Shown here piece by piece: positions 13,540 to 25,620 of a stretch of 64,000 nucleotides of DNA. Position 1 is the first letter of the stretch; each line of letters starts with the position of its first letter. Both the position numbers and the translations under genes were made by a program. The notes beneath the pieces are model-generated. The model was not told where the DNA came from. It made no database searches and was given only the letters and a program-made list of their open reading frames with translations. Source of the stretch: Seriola aureovittata (taxonomy: Eukaryota; Chordata; Actinopteri; Carangiformes; Carangidae); contig NC_079376.1 of NCBI RefSeq assembly GCF_021018895.1, forward strand, positions 11,151,001 through 11,215,000, read 5' to 3'.

Positions 13540-14014
13540 AGAGAGAGAAAAGAAGAACCCATTGGCCCCCTGGGGGTGTGGTGTGAAGCCATTAACCAGC
13601 ATATTTATTGCTCCCCACATATCATTTTAATTTACATTTATGGGATATCTGTTAAACGTGTATTGATGCATCGTGAGTTTGTGTTTCACATTGTCAGGCT
13701 CATTACCTTTTATTTGACCTCCATGTACCTCTTGTCTTTGGTATTTTCTTCCAGAACAGCACTTGTTTCTCGTCCAACATTTGCCACCTTTGGCTACTTT
13801 TATAGACGAACTATTAACTTGAACAGACAGACAAACAACCACTCACAGGTAAAACAGGCACACATATATGTACAGAAAATAGCGGACTGTGAGTCACATT
13901 TTGCAGCCTCGAAAATCTCTGTGTTTGTACTGCAGGGCATCAGTCTCCATGCTGCCCTGAGTGTGTCATGTGTGTCTTGGTCGAGGCAGAATCGCGCCTT
14001 TCTCTCTCTTTCCT

Positions 14015-14067
<53 letters not shown>
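14015..14067. repeat. (CT)n microsatellite
   Basis: About 26 perfect CT units, a mirror-symmetric polypyrimidine run able in principle to form triplex DNA. Confidence 0.95.
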
Positions 14068-14069
<2 letters not shown>

Positions 14070-14186
14070 TTGCAGGAAGACCGAACAGAGCCTTGGTACA
14101 GAAGGACACAATGAGGTGGCAGCTCCGCTTGGCTGGCCAGGCATAGCCAGAACAGGAAGAGAGATTACCTCCCAGAGGGTGTCTGT

Positions 14187-14282
14187 GGGTATGTGTGTGT
14201 GCGCATGTGTAAGAGTGCGTGTGTGCGCGCGTGTGCGCGTGTGTGTGTGTGTCTGTCTGTGTGTGTGTGTGTGAGTGTGAGA
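14187..14282. repeat. Compound TG/CG microsatellite
   Basis: Alternating purine-pyrimidine tract of TG with interspersed GCGCGCG-type units; Z-DNA-prone composition. Confidence 0.9.
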
Positions 14283-14562
14283 GTGACATCCTTTTCCAAT
14301 TAGGAACACATTCACCTCTTTGCCACCAGGGTCAATGGTGCACTTGCTCCTTGCTTCTGGAAAACACTGCTCTATCTCTACATAGTTTTTGCTAGTAACA
14401 GTGGGCCAAACCACATGGCAGGATGCTATTAGTGTACTTCTAATTCTTGGCAGAACGTGCAGTGTGAGGAAAAATGCCCACAGAAGTCTCACTGATCGGC
14501 AACTGCATGTATACATACATATATAAGTATGTAACTTATATGAGAAGGAGTGGGGTTGAACT

Positions 14563-14725
14563 TTTCCATTCGTTCATCCATTAACTACACCTGCTTGTCA
14601 TAATGGGGTTGGGCTGAAGCCTATCCCAGCATGCATTTTGTTAGAGGTGGGGTACACATTGAACAGGTCTGCCTTTATATCATGTTGCAGTATAAATGCA
14701 TAACATTGCACACACACATAAGCGT
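14563..14725 (-). repeat. SINE-tail fragment of fish dispersed repeat
   Basis: Begins CCATTCGTTCATCCATTAAC and continues with TAATGGGGTTGGGCTGAAGC, CTATCCCAGC and GTACACATTGAACAGGTCTG. In the same order these are the blocks I associate with the 3' part of a common tRNA-derived fish SINE, here in antisense orientation. The head and tRNA promoter are absent. Confidence 0.6.
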
Positions 14726-14984
14726 CCTTGTTACAGTTGTGCACCATCCATCTGCACCAGCTTGCTTATAGTTATAGTGTGGTTTCACATACATTGGGGT
14801 CCAAAAGTCTGAGATTTAGAGAGCAGTTCTTTGGTATGACGGTAGGAAAGCTTTAACATAAATTAACTAAATATAGAATTTGTACTTTTCTGTGACATTT
14901 TCCACGCCTGACAGTTTTAACACCCTTCATTGCAGACCCTACCATACCCTTCCTTTGTGACAGTCGCTCTCAGATCTTCCCATT

Positions 14985-15397
14985 ACGTGTGATTTTATTA
15001 ACCCGCTTAATGTGCAACTTCAAATTGCGAACCTAAAACCTGTAATTGAAACAGGTGAACTTCGAAAAAAAAAATATATAAAAGAAATAAATTCATAAAA
15101 ATACAAGTCGACAAAGCAATATTTCGCTAAATTGAAAGGGAAACACTTTTTTCACCTTCAAGTCATGGCGGCTGCCTATCACGCCCCAGGGAGCCAGTTC
15201 CAGCTGAGAGGCAGACTGCTAGAAATCTGTGATCATGTTTAATAGGAATGATATTGCGAGGGGAGAAAACCCTGCTTTATTCACATCACTCAATGGAAAC
15301 ACAGACCATTCACGATTTTGTTTTGTCGACTTTTCTAAAAAAAAAAAAAAAATTTGCTTCTCTTTTGTGCAAAACTGGAATGGAAACCCGCTTAGTT
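14985..15397. mobile_element. Candidate short transposable element flanked by direct repeats
   Basis: The 10-mer AACCCGCTTA occurs at 15000-15009 and again at 15385-15394, bracketing a non-coding body of about 375 bp with A-runs at 15065 and 15338. The direct 10-bp repeats could be a target-site duplication or internal element sequence. Family not recognised with confidence. Confidence 0.35.
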
Positions 15398-16934
15398 TTT
15401 CTCAGTCACCTTATCTGAACCTGTCTGTACACCTGTCCCTTATTAGCTCTTATTAGCCCCTCCATACAGTAGATATACATACACAGTAGGTTCACTCATT
15501 TGCTAGATTGTGTATTGTGCTACATGGCCATACTCTTTTGGGTTTTGCTTGCCTGCTTGCTCCCTCTTTCGACTTGTTTGCCTTCACTGACTACCTACCT
15601 GTTGCTGACTGTGTTTTGGAATACAGACCAAATAAATTGCTTGTTTACCTTGCTAGCGATGCCTCTGTGTAATGCTTTCTGGTTCTTCACGGAATCTACC
15701 GAATCCATCAAGGCATTGCCGATTTACTCTAAATGACCTCTATTCCTTCATCAGTGTATGGGTGTAAACTCCTAAACCTCGAGTCAAGTCAAAGAAGACA
15801 GGACACTGACAGTCACACACAGGGTGTAGGAGTTGTGCTTTCATAGGGGATAATAGCTACTCTTTAGGCTACTGTCTTTTTCCATGAAAGACCCCCAAGG
15901 GCTAGATAACCTGCTAACTAGATTTTCATGATCATGAATGCTCATCTACAAGAAGCATGCAGACAAACAGACAGATAGACAGAGAGAGCGCAGACAGATG
16001 GGACATGTATCCGGAGGGGAGAGTGGTATTCTGTGAGGATTGATAGACTCCATATTGTGAGCTAATGATCTCCCTAGGGCGCTGGGGAGAAACGATGAAA
16101 CCAGCCTGCATGACACTGTCACACTCCCTATGTCACGCTGCCACCTTCATCTCTCAGTCTTTTCTCCCCCTCTCTCTCACACTCTCTGTCTTCCTCTCAA
16201 CCTCTCTTTGTCTCTTCCTCGGGGAAATGCATCGATTCACCTTTGTTTGTACTGTCACCCACACATATTCAACTGTCACAGCGAGGAACGGAGTTCAGCG
16301 AACTGATGGAGCTGATTTAGAGTAAGAGGCATACGCTGTCCTCGTTTCCCAAAAAATGAAACTCCATGACATCCATTCTCATTTAGTTCAATCTGGACGA
16401 AAAATGCGAGAAAATGTCTGCTGGAAGTGTTTGAAAGTTACTGGAGAGGTGGTTGAGAATAGGTGGGAGATAGCATCATACTCCAGGCTTTGCAGGCATA
16501 ATAGGAAAAAGATCTTTTTAAACCAATTGTCAGCGCTCTTACAATCGCAGGCACAATGAATGCATTCACTGGCTGTGTTGATGGAAAAGCACAATCGTCC
16601 CCTGCGATCTGATTCTCATTCCCGTGCCAAGCTGTCACTGCTTCAAGACAAGGCAGGAGAGGAGGTAAAGGCACAAAATTATATAGGTTTGATATTGACT
16701 GTAGGTAGAACATTTACTGTTACCACTGAGGCATTGTATCTGCCAGTAAATGGAGCTGACATGTTGCCGCTGAAACATTTTCCATCCAAAGACACTGAGT
16801 TTGTTTGTGTGGGTACTGTGCCCATAGATGGATTATGAGACAACAGGCCCCTTGGCATAGGCATGTAGAAGTCCCACCCCACCCCTCCTACGTTGCAACA
16901 AGAAACCGTGACTCTTGGTAGTTGTTGTCTGTCC
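15398..16934. other. Non-coding flank, no gene seen
   Basis: Unique-looking sequence with pyrimidine-rich stretches (16135-16225). Frames up to 92 codons (16438-16838) overlap on both strands and resemble nothing. Confidence 0.55.
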
Positions 16935-16936
16935 TT

Positions 16937-17363
16937 GATTAGTTGTTTTGTTTCTCATTGCAGTCATTTTGTAGTTGTTTTATGTCTCTGTGGCCATTTT
17001 TTTTGTGGTTGTTTTGGATCTCTTTGTGGAGTCATTTTGTGTCACTGTGTCTCTTTGTAGTTGTGTGGCATCTCTTTGTCTTCCTTTTTTGCCTCTCTAG
17101 TTGTTTTGGTTCAGTTTGTGGTTGTTGAGTGTTTCTTTGCAGTTGTTTTGTGTCTCTTTATGGTCATTTTGTGTGTCTTTGTAGTTGTTGTGCAGCTCTT
17201 TGCAGTTATTTTACATTTCTTTTCGATCACAATGTGTCTCTTTGTAGTTTTTTAATGTCTTTGTTGCCTTTTTTGTCTCATTTTTGTAGTCATTTCATGT
17301 TGTTTTGTGTCACCTTGTATTCATTTTGCTTCTCTTTGTAGTCATTTTGAGTCTTTGTAGCCG
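16937..17363. repeat. Degenerate 21-bp minisatellite
   Basis: Tandem units of the type TTTTGTGTCTCTTTGTAGTT(G/C)(A) repeat with a 21-bp period over about 430 bp, clearest at 17145-17250. Because 21 is a multiple of three, each frame repeats a 7-residue hydrophobic peptide and stays open, which explains overlapping + strand frames at 16943-17128, 17061-17255 and 17129-17341. Confidence 0.85.
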
Positions 17364-18983
17364 TTAGATCGACTTTCCAACAAAAATGTTAAGAATCACA
17401 TCAAACAGAGGCTCTGGCTCAGGGACTCCCTGACCCCATGGGCTCCTTGTAGGCCTGTTCAGTAATCCATCATGGCTGTGCCATGCTTGTTTTGAAGACA
17501 AACTAGTTGAAATAAAAATATTTTTTTACAGTGCCACCACATCATCTTTCTAGTTCTTAACATGTGACTCACGCTCCTGCCCTCCTCTGCTGCTGAAAAC
17601 AAATAATCTCCTTTTGATGCTGACAACTCGCCATTTGTGGTTCACTTCCATCTTTCCTGCAAGAGGAAGTCTTTATAGTGTAGAATAACAGTTTTCTCAG
17701 CCTCACCTCTCTTCACCTCACCTCAGTTCTCAATCAAATGTACACTGCAAGGTCTTTGTTTTGATTACTTTGCTGCCTTCATATTGTTGACTTGTTTTAT
17801 ATAGAGATAGACACTGAGGCAGAGAGACGGAGTAGGTGAGCCACAGCTGGTGAGTGGACTGAGCTGGGGTTAGATGTGGCTGAACTATGTGTTGGTCCAC
17901 TTTGAAATAGCTAAGACTCATCTGCCTGAATTCCACTGCTATTTGAACCGTGTCTGTGCTGCACAGTAGTGTGGACAAGATCGACAAAGAAAGTGCAACA
18001 TATCCATAGATTAATGCACCCGGGATACTTATTGGCAGCATACAAACTTTTCCGTACTTCTGACTCACCACGGCATTTTCTGATAATAATGTGATTTCCT
18101 GAGTCGTTCCCTTTATTTATTTTGTCTTGTTTTGTTTTTGTTTTTTTTCTCTATCTGCATCATCAAAGGGAAAACGTGTCATTATACATGCCATTACAAA
18201 TCTCAGTGGAAAAATAACATTGATTGAAGGCCCAGGGGAGTGTGAATCACTTACTGGGGCAGATTCATCTCAGCAGCTTCATTGTGACACATGCAGACGC
18301 CAGCATGTAGTCCTGTTTGTGCCGACAAAATAATGGCATTTCTGAGTATCTTCAATATGAAGTCATTTTGCACTGCAAAGGCAAATAGCAGTCTAAAAAG
18401 GACTACAACTGCTGCATCAACTATCACATTTTAGCAAGGAAAGTTATTGAAGGAACAATAAGATTTTTATACACGTTTTACCGTTCAGTCACAGTCAGCA
18501 TAGGATAGCATATCTATTTGACAGGTTTAGTTTTATCAATAACAACTCAGTCATTTTTTGCCTGGCTTTCAAACATGACTTCCTAGATTGTACTGTAGCT
18601 TGTAATAAAACTACAACTGTTAAATCTCCCAACCCTTCATGCTTTCATCTGCCAGAATATGTCGCCTCTGCAGCCAAGAGATTGCTACAGCAAATGGAAA
18701 AGCAACAGTATCATTGCAATATTTTGCATTTTGATATAATATGTCTTCAAAGTAACTTCAAATTATTGTAACTTCCTGTGCTTGCCTTGGATTGTAGGGG
18801 AACCAATCAATACACAGGATATATCTTACACAGGACATATCCTGTGTTTTAATGTTTCTCTAATTTGGTAGGTTTGTCATTTCTAAACACTATGCCAGAC
18901 AAGATGCAGCTTCTGGCAATGATGGATGGCGCATTAGCAAAGCTGTTGTGAAAACACTGAAGCACAATTAAGATTGGAAGGGA
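17364..18983. other. Non-coding flank, no gene seen
   Basis: No family recognised. Contains a small direct/inverted repeat at 18811-18847. Confidence 0.55.
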
Positions 18984-19072
18984 TTTTTTTGGGGGGGGGG
19001 TGTGGGGTGTGGGGTGGTGGTGGTGGTGGTGGTGGTGGTGTGTATATATATATATATATTTATATATACAAA
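18984..19072. repeat. Compound T/G/(TGG)/(TA) low-complexity tract
   Basis: T7, then G10, two GGGG runs, about nine TGG units, then alternating TA to about 19070. The G part has four or more runs of at least three Gs (quadruplex-capable), and the TA part is cruciform-prone. Confidence 0.9.
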
Positions 19073-19377
19073 GTATATACTGTCTGTAGCCTATGTCTTT
19101 GCAGGGTAAAAGCACCTGCTCTGCAACATCTTGCAAAATTCAGTGCACTGTAAGGTTTGCATTTACAACGTTACATATGCCAGACATCAGTGTTAAATCC
19201 CCCCGATGTTTCTCTAAAGTTCACCTTCTCATTGGTGGCTTTTTTACATTAAACATTAAACATTTTCCTCTACTGATCTTTACGAGCATTAAATGTCAGA
19301 AATGGTTTCTTCATACAGTAGGTCCTGTGTCAGGGCTGGGTGCTTCCTAGGCCCACAATATGAATAGATCGCTCTCT

Positions 19378-19379
<2 letters not shown>

Positions 19380-19472
<93 letters not shown>
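19380..19472. repeat. (CT)n microsatellite, 93 bp
   Basis: About 46 near-perfect CT units, the longest uninterrupted polypyrimidine tract in the window. Confidence 0.97.
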
Positions 19473-19475
<3 letters not shown>

Positions 19476-22400
19476 TACACATGCATACCCATTCATACTG
19501 CTAAAACAATTACAGGTAGTTTCCCTCTGTGTTAAGAGAGCTAGTGAGGTGTGCTTGTTCTATAATTACAAGTCTCATTGTGAGCATCCCACTGCAGTGC
19601 CCCAAACCACCATATCTGCCTCAGCCACTTTGTTCAATGGATGTCAGATCACACCGTGCGGTCTATGTTGTGAGAGACCATTATATTTAAAACACTGCAG
19701 GAACTTCTGAAACAACAGGGATACTCAGTTCCTTTGTTCTAATTTCCTCTCTTCCTCCGTTTTATCACTAGCCTTCTTGTGATTGTCTTTTATGCGCGGC
19801 GACACCTGCTCCTTTTCTTCTCTCTTTATCTTGTTTTTCTTCCCCCTCCTTCCCCTAGTCTTTTTATATCTCTGCTCAACAATCTTTATGCCTCGCATGC
19901 TTTCACACTCCATTTTCCATGCTGGCTCTGGGTATCCCCACTGTGGAGAACTCTGCCTGTTTCATCTGGGTGTGGAAACAGTGTGCTAATATTGCCTGCT
20001 TATACCCATTGGGTGGGATAATGGCAGCCATCACTCACTGATGCAGCACAAAAGCTGACATTTCGCTCTCCTTGTGCTGACAAACAGCATACACCTCCCA
20101 CTGCTCTGTCACTCTCTCTCTTTTGTTTCTTACTCCCGTTTTCCCCTCTCTGAATCTGCCTCTCACATTGTCTCTCTCTCTTTTGTCATTTGTCTCTCTC
20201 TATAGGTCTCTCTGCTCTTCTGCTCCTTGCTGGTATCGTACAACAAGGCAAAGGTCACGACCTCTAAAGGATGTTGTTGCAGAAATGGAAATAGCACTTG
20301 ATTCTAAAAGCTTTACAACTGATCATTTTACCCAGACATAAATTATTCAGTCAAGTCCTAAACAGAGGGACACATTAAGAGTCATGGCTACTATTACAAG
20401 TCAATCATCCTACAGGGAATTCTTATTGCAGATCAGTGAAGAATTATTGGCAGGACAAATGACAGATATATGGCCAATATAAATGCCTTTAAATCCAGCA
20501 ATGATATCAGTTTTTTTTCCTGTATGAACCAGGATTTTAGTACCAAACTCCCAACGCTTTCATATTTCATTTCATTATAAATGCCATTTTTCACTTCAAA
20601 CTCAAAGTCATCTTCACCTCAACTTTTTTGTATTTCCTCAGTAAGTGCTGTAAATCTGCATAAAATGATTTCTTGGTCACTTGGGGGCAGCAGAAACAAG
20701 CAGTAAAAAAAAAAAAAAAAAAAAAAAAATTAACAAATGATAACCTTACTGTATGAAGTTGACATGGAGAACTTATTGACTTATTTACTTATAATCTGAA
20801 GATATGGAGCAAAAGTAGGATTCTTTTAAAGTGGTGTTTCTGGCCACCGAGTAAGTAGTAGTAGTAGTAAGTCCAATAGGCATCACTTTTAGCTCTGTTT
20901 TATCGCAATTCACTCCTGAGGGAAATACCTGGCTGTTTGGATGCTGAATTTCACTATGTTCAGCAGCTAGATGCTAGCTTTCTCAGCAGTGGAGCAGAGC
21001 AGCAGAGCTTTTCCTGCTAATGCTGATGCTGATCAGAACGGCAAGAGAATAAAAACACTGAGGACACAAGCATAGTCATTTTATCAGCTGTTAATATAGA
21101 AATATTGATTAGAATTGTTTCAAGTTTCCGATTTCTACTGACTTCTGCTGGGTTTATTTGACCGGCCTCCAAATCAATCAAACCAGGTCGGGATTTCTCT
21201 TCTTCTTGCATGAAGTGCTCTTTACAATTGTCTTGGCACTGCGCACACATAATAGCCCTGAGACATGCGCCATCCATTCTATTTGATATACAAAAGCTAT
21301 AACAATCAGTTGTTGAACTTACATGCATGATTGCACCGTACAGAAAAGATAGCTGTCATTTAGAGGATAGTAGAAAAAACCTTCACACACACATATTGTT
21401 CCCATGATAACAACACATATGAGGTTTCTATCGCCACAACAACATAATACATAAACAGCTTTTGACCTCCTGCTTGCGTCTGCTTGGGTTTTTATGAAAA
21501 AAGCTAATTAATTAAAGAAGTGATGTAAACAATTGACATGAAGAACAAAACAACAGCGTTAACAGCCTGCAAACAGCAGCGTCTCCCTGCAAGGGGGGCC
21601 TGGAGTGGGAGGCATTGTTAAGAGGTGCGAGTCTGCAATATGTTTCTTTCTCTCAAATAGAATTACAAAAGGTATCTGGCACGTCTGTTCGTCTCACACA
21701 GGAATGAACTGCTGAGGCTTATTTGTGTAATTGCTTTGACTGGAGTGTAGGAGCCCAGGGGTGGGCCTGGCAAAACACCAGACTGACCAGTGTTCTCACT
21801 TGCACAGAAAGTTGATCTATATTGTATGATTGTAATAATTATGTGTAGCCTATGTGTTCACACTACAAAGGGAGATATTCAAAGGCCCTGTTTCATTTCT
21901 AAATTTACCAGCAACAATTTCTGCTCAAACTACCCAAGAACCTAAAGACATTTTTAAACACAATAATCAAACATTTATGATACACCTTTATAATAAAATA
22001 CCATGGCTATTGCAGTTTTCAGTTGTCCTCGGAAGGGTGCACTACTGTGTTCGAGTGAATAAAAGCTGTATGTTTGATTCCCATGACACGTTCAGTAAAC
22101 ACTATCATTCCTGTTGAAATGTTGTATTGCAGGTTGTGTTGAACTCCACTGCACTTTACATATTGTGACTGCTGTAAATCAGCACAAAATGTCTAAAATG
22201 TGAGTGAAGGGGGTAGTGAAATACACAAGCCTATCTCTCCAACGCCAGCATGTACAGTACACAACGTGTTGTTTCTGGGTGATGGAGGGAAGCATGAAGG
22301 AGTTTTCGGTGCAGTGTTGAGCTGTCTTCTGCATATTTGTATTATTTACAGAGTCACAGTCCTCTTTTGCATCATACACAAGGGCGTCTATAAGGCTACG

Positions 22401-23361
22401 ATGAATGTACATATTTTGTATTGTATTGAGTGTTATTTTCACAAGAGGTGAAAAAAGAAAAACAAAGAAGTATTTGTATGACTGTCAAACTTGAAGCTCA
22501 AGTCAAAATGTCATTTTCTATAGTGGCAGCATGCACTTTACAGTAAAGCTCAGCCTTTTCCCATTAACCCAGCAGATCCTGGAATAGATTTGTCTGCCCT
22601 TTCAAAATGCTTTAAATCGTCTCCAGGGTAACTGATGCAGTAACTCTTGTACCCGTTAAGTACTGAACAGAGAGAGCAGATGATTCACCTGAAGCCAGAC
22701 TGCAATCACCTCTATTCATAGATTAATAACCTCCTGTGGTTATAGAGCTGTAGCATTTCAGTGGGTGGGTGTTGTGCAGTTTGGCGGTTAATCTCACTAA
22801 AACCATATTGTGCTTGTTAAGCAATCAGCTGAAAATGATTGCTAATTTTGATTCAGGGAACTGATAATGTGCCGTTTTTCCTGCACACCTGCACAAATAG
22901 AGATGCACCTACACATAAAATATCATACCTCCTTGTGGCGCAGGCGAGAGTTCAAAACATGGGTGATGAGCAGAGGACGGTCCAGAGGTTGCCAGTGGGG
23001 TTGCAAAGGGTCAGTGATCTGCTGCCCCACAATCCCAGGGATGGCGGCTGTTGTGTGGCAACAGCAACACGGCACCACCCGACTGCAGGGTCAGGGCACC
23101 AGGGACTACGGGTGCTCTGCCTTCGAATGTGACAAATACAATGTGACATGTCAGTGCATGCTCGAGAACATCGCCCTCTTTCACTCATACTAGTGCACTA
23201 TTTTTTTTTGTTTCTGTCTCGGGCTCACAAACACCCCCACACACAGAAACAGACACATAAATACAGAAAAACAGTAAGTTTCTCTATATCTCCCTCACAA
23301 AACCAGACACAGAAACACAAAGACACTCAAACAGAGAAACTCAGTTACTCGCTCTTGCATG

Positions 23362-23362
<1 letters not shown>

Positions 23363-23454
<92 letters not shown>

Positions 23455-23468
23455 ACACACACACACAC
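23363..23468. repeat. (CA)n microsatellite, about 106 bp
   Basis: CA units with a single AG interruption near 23450. It carries the spurious poly T/H frames at 23148-23670. Confidence 0.97.
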
Positions 23469-24403
23469 TCACATCACTCTACTCCCCCAGTGGCTGTCAT
23501 CAAAGCAGCCACTCTGCCCTACACTATGTAAAAGTAACAGCTTGCTTTTATTCTCCCTGGTCTCAGTCTTCTCTTTTCCTCCTGCTCACTCCTCCTCTCC
23601 TCTGTGGTGCCTTCCAGTCATTCCACGTCATCCCACCTCTCCGACACCTCTCCTACCACCCAGCAGTTAAGTGCATTTGCAGACCCGCTCAGATAGGCTG
23701 TCATATATATTTCAAAGGCATTTCAAAGCACATTCAGACGGACTGAATGCACATTCACCACGAGGCTATACAGGGTCTACTTTCGTGCTGTGGCTTTTTG
23801 GAGTCATTTTTCGTACTTGAATAAGGCATTTTTTGAATGTCATGCTCTCATACTCACTAGTTACTCGTACTCACAGTGTTATTAAAGTGAACTTTTAATT
23901 TTCATAGTGGGTCAATAAAATATTTGACATGTCTTTTAGAGATTTTAAGGATATGTCTGATATTTAAAAAAAAAAAAACACTATAATTTATTCATTTATT
24001 ACAACATCTTAAAAGGACAAACTCATGACTTTAGAGTCTCTCTTCCAGTATGATTAAAAACTATATTTTTAATGTAATTCACTATATATTTTTATGTTTG
24101 CTGCTTACTATTTTTCAAGTATAGAATACATAGCATCTATAACAATTATACCAGTTCATTTAACTGATGAAACTAGTCAATACTTAACAAACATGTCAGT
24201 ATAAAAATATCAATACTCAACATTATTTAATAGATGAGATGTCTTTTTATGTGGTTACCATGGTTTTTTAGGTTAAATAATGGAAAACTTTAGAAATCTT
24301 AATATAACATACAGTACACACATACATAATAAACAGAACAACAGAAAACATGATGTGAATCAGAATGTGAAGATGAAACGTAAAAAAGGGTGGTAATAGG
24401 GGA

Positions 24404-24406
<3 letters not shown>

Positions 24407-24439
<33 letters not shown>
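24407..24439. repeat. (CA)n microsatellite
   Basis: Sixteen CA units. Confidence 0.95.
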
Positions 24440-24441
<2 letters not shown>

Positions 24442-25394
24442 TTGCGACAGTTAGAAAATCATCCCAATTTGTATTTTCTTCCTTTGATGCTGTTATGGAA
24501 ATTGTGGTAATTTCACCTGCATGTCTGCTCGTCCTCAAAAACCCCCCTCCCCACCCAGGATCTTAGAATGCTGGGAAGTGTTAATAATATTTAAAGATAA
24601 ACGCCATCTGTTCCCAGGGCCTAATGTGAATACCAATACGGCCGGCAAACATTGCAATTAACAGAGCCAAGATGTCAGGAACACCGGAGAGGCAGGCTTT
24701 CAGCCTCCTGCTCCAGGAAAAGAGAGGCAGATGTGATGTGAGCAGAGATGACTTTTCAGTTCTCGGGGAAAAAAACACTCCTCTTGTCCCCCCTTTCCCT
24801 ACCTCCATCTGCCCATATGTGATAGGATCCCATAGTATCATCTTTACTTAGGGGAATCTGCTTTGAAATATATCGGCTTTATAAATGCCTGTCTCTCTCT
24901 ATTTGAATATTTTATACACAGCGCAGAGACGCATCAGTCAGGTGAATGAGAGGCATGCTGTTTTTTTCTCAAATGAAAGCGAATTGCATTTGCCCTGCCA
25001 TACTCAGTTTGTCGCTGCAGGGATGTTCTGTTTGTGTTTGTCTTTGTGTGTGTGAATGAGAGGCAAATGCATTTGAATAGGTTGATAAAGAATATGGATG
25101 TAAGACATTGACATTCACACACTGTACATTACACTTAGACTAAGAATAATGTGGGTGGATTTTAAAATTTAATTTATGGGTGGAACATTTTTTAGATCCT
25201 TATCTCAAAGTTTTCTGTCAACACTGAAATGTCTTCTTCTTTTTTAGTTTACTGGCAGTTGGTTAAAAACAAAATGGTGGATTGAAGTCACGGCGTGCTA
25301 AGGCATATTTGGCTATGTCGCCTCCAAGTGTCTGTGTGATTACTTTGTGAGTCATAACAGTCAGTCACATAATGAAGGGAATGGCATATCTTTC

Positions 25395-25620
25395 TGTTTG
25401 GCACCAGGATATTTCTCCAGTCTCCTCATTCCCCATTCCACCTCCAGACCCCTGAGATCCTGCAGTCACTGCCCTTCATTCCACGCTCCCAGTCAAAACA
25501 CCATTTGCATTATTGTCCCTCACCTATAGAACAGTTTCCCATCAATATTAATGATCTTCCCCCTTCACAGTTATCTTTAAAAGTCGTCTTAAGCCCCACC
25601 ACTTTTAATTAGGTTTTGAT
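25395..25620 (+). pseudogene. L2-type LINE ORF2 C-terminal relic
   Basis: Decayed + strand coding remnant of a non-LTR retrotransposon. Seen: TSRPLRSCS, then across a frame break PHL-NSFPSIL, then a segment resembling a FKSRLKTHLF block (CTTTAAAAGTCGTCTTAAGC near 25572). In L2-clade elements the reverse transcriptase polypeptide ends with blocks resembling S.LRSS, AP.LWNSLP and FKS.LKT.LF in that order. Stops and frameshifts are present, so it is inactive. The 5' part of the element is not seen. Confidence 0.6.

Larger units (their letters stand above)
12664..14562. other. Non-coding flank with large microsatellites, no gene seen
   Basis: Carries TG (13506-13535), CT (14015-14067) and TG/CG (14187-14282) tracts. 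The two longest open frames of the window lie here on opposite strands (13537-14274 + and 13800-14516 -). They overlap each other, are carried by the dinucleotide tracts and match no family, so they are not called as genes. Confidence 0.65.
19473..25394. other. Non-coding flank, no gene seen
   Basis: Contains poly-A (20705-20729), CA tracts (23363-23468, 24407-24439) and pyrimidine-rich stretches (19740-19870, 20110-20220). A TAATTAATTAA word lies at 21505-21515 in a unique-looking segment. No coding or RNA gene recognised. Confidence 0.55.

Noticed and set aside
13537..14516. The two longest open frames in the window (245 codons on +, 238 codons on -), overlapping antisense
   Set aside because: Both run through CT and TG microsatellites that are stop-free on either strand; composition is low complexity, and no family, splice signal or conserved block is visible.
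22090..22106. ATGATAGTG on the - strand, identical to the start of parkin cDNA (Met-Ile-Val)
   Set aside because: The following codons do not continue as parkin (TTT-ACT-GAA...), there is no splice donor after the seventh base, and no neighbouring parkin exon; a chance 9-mer.
23148..23670. 103-127 codon frames rich in His/Thr
   Set aside because: Translation of a 106-bp CA microsatellite.
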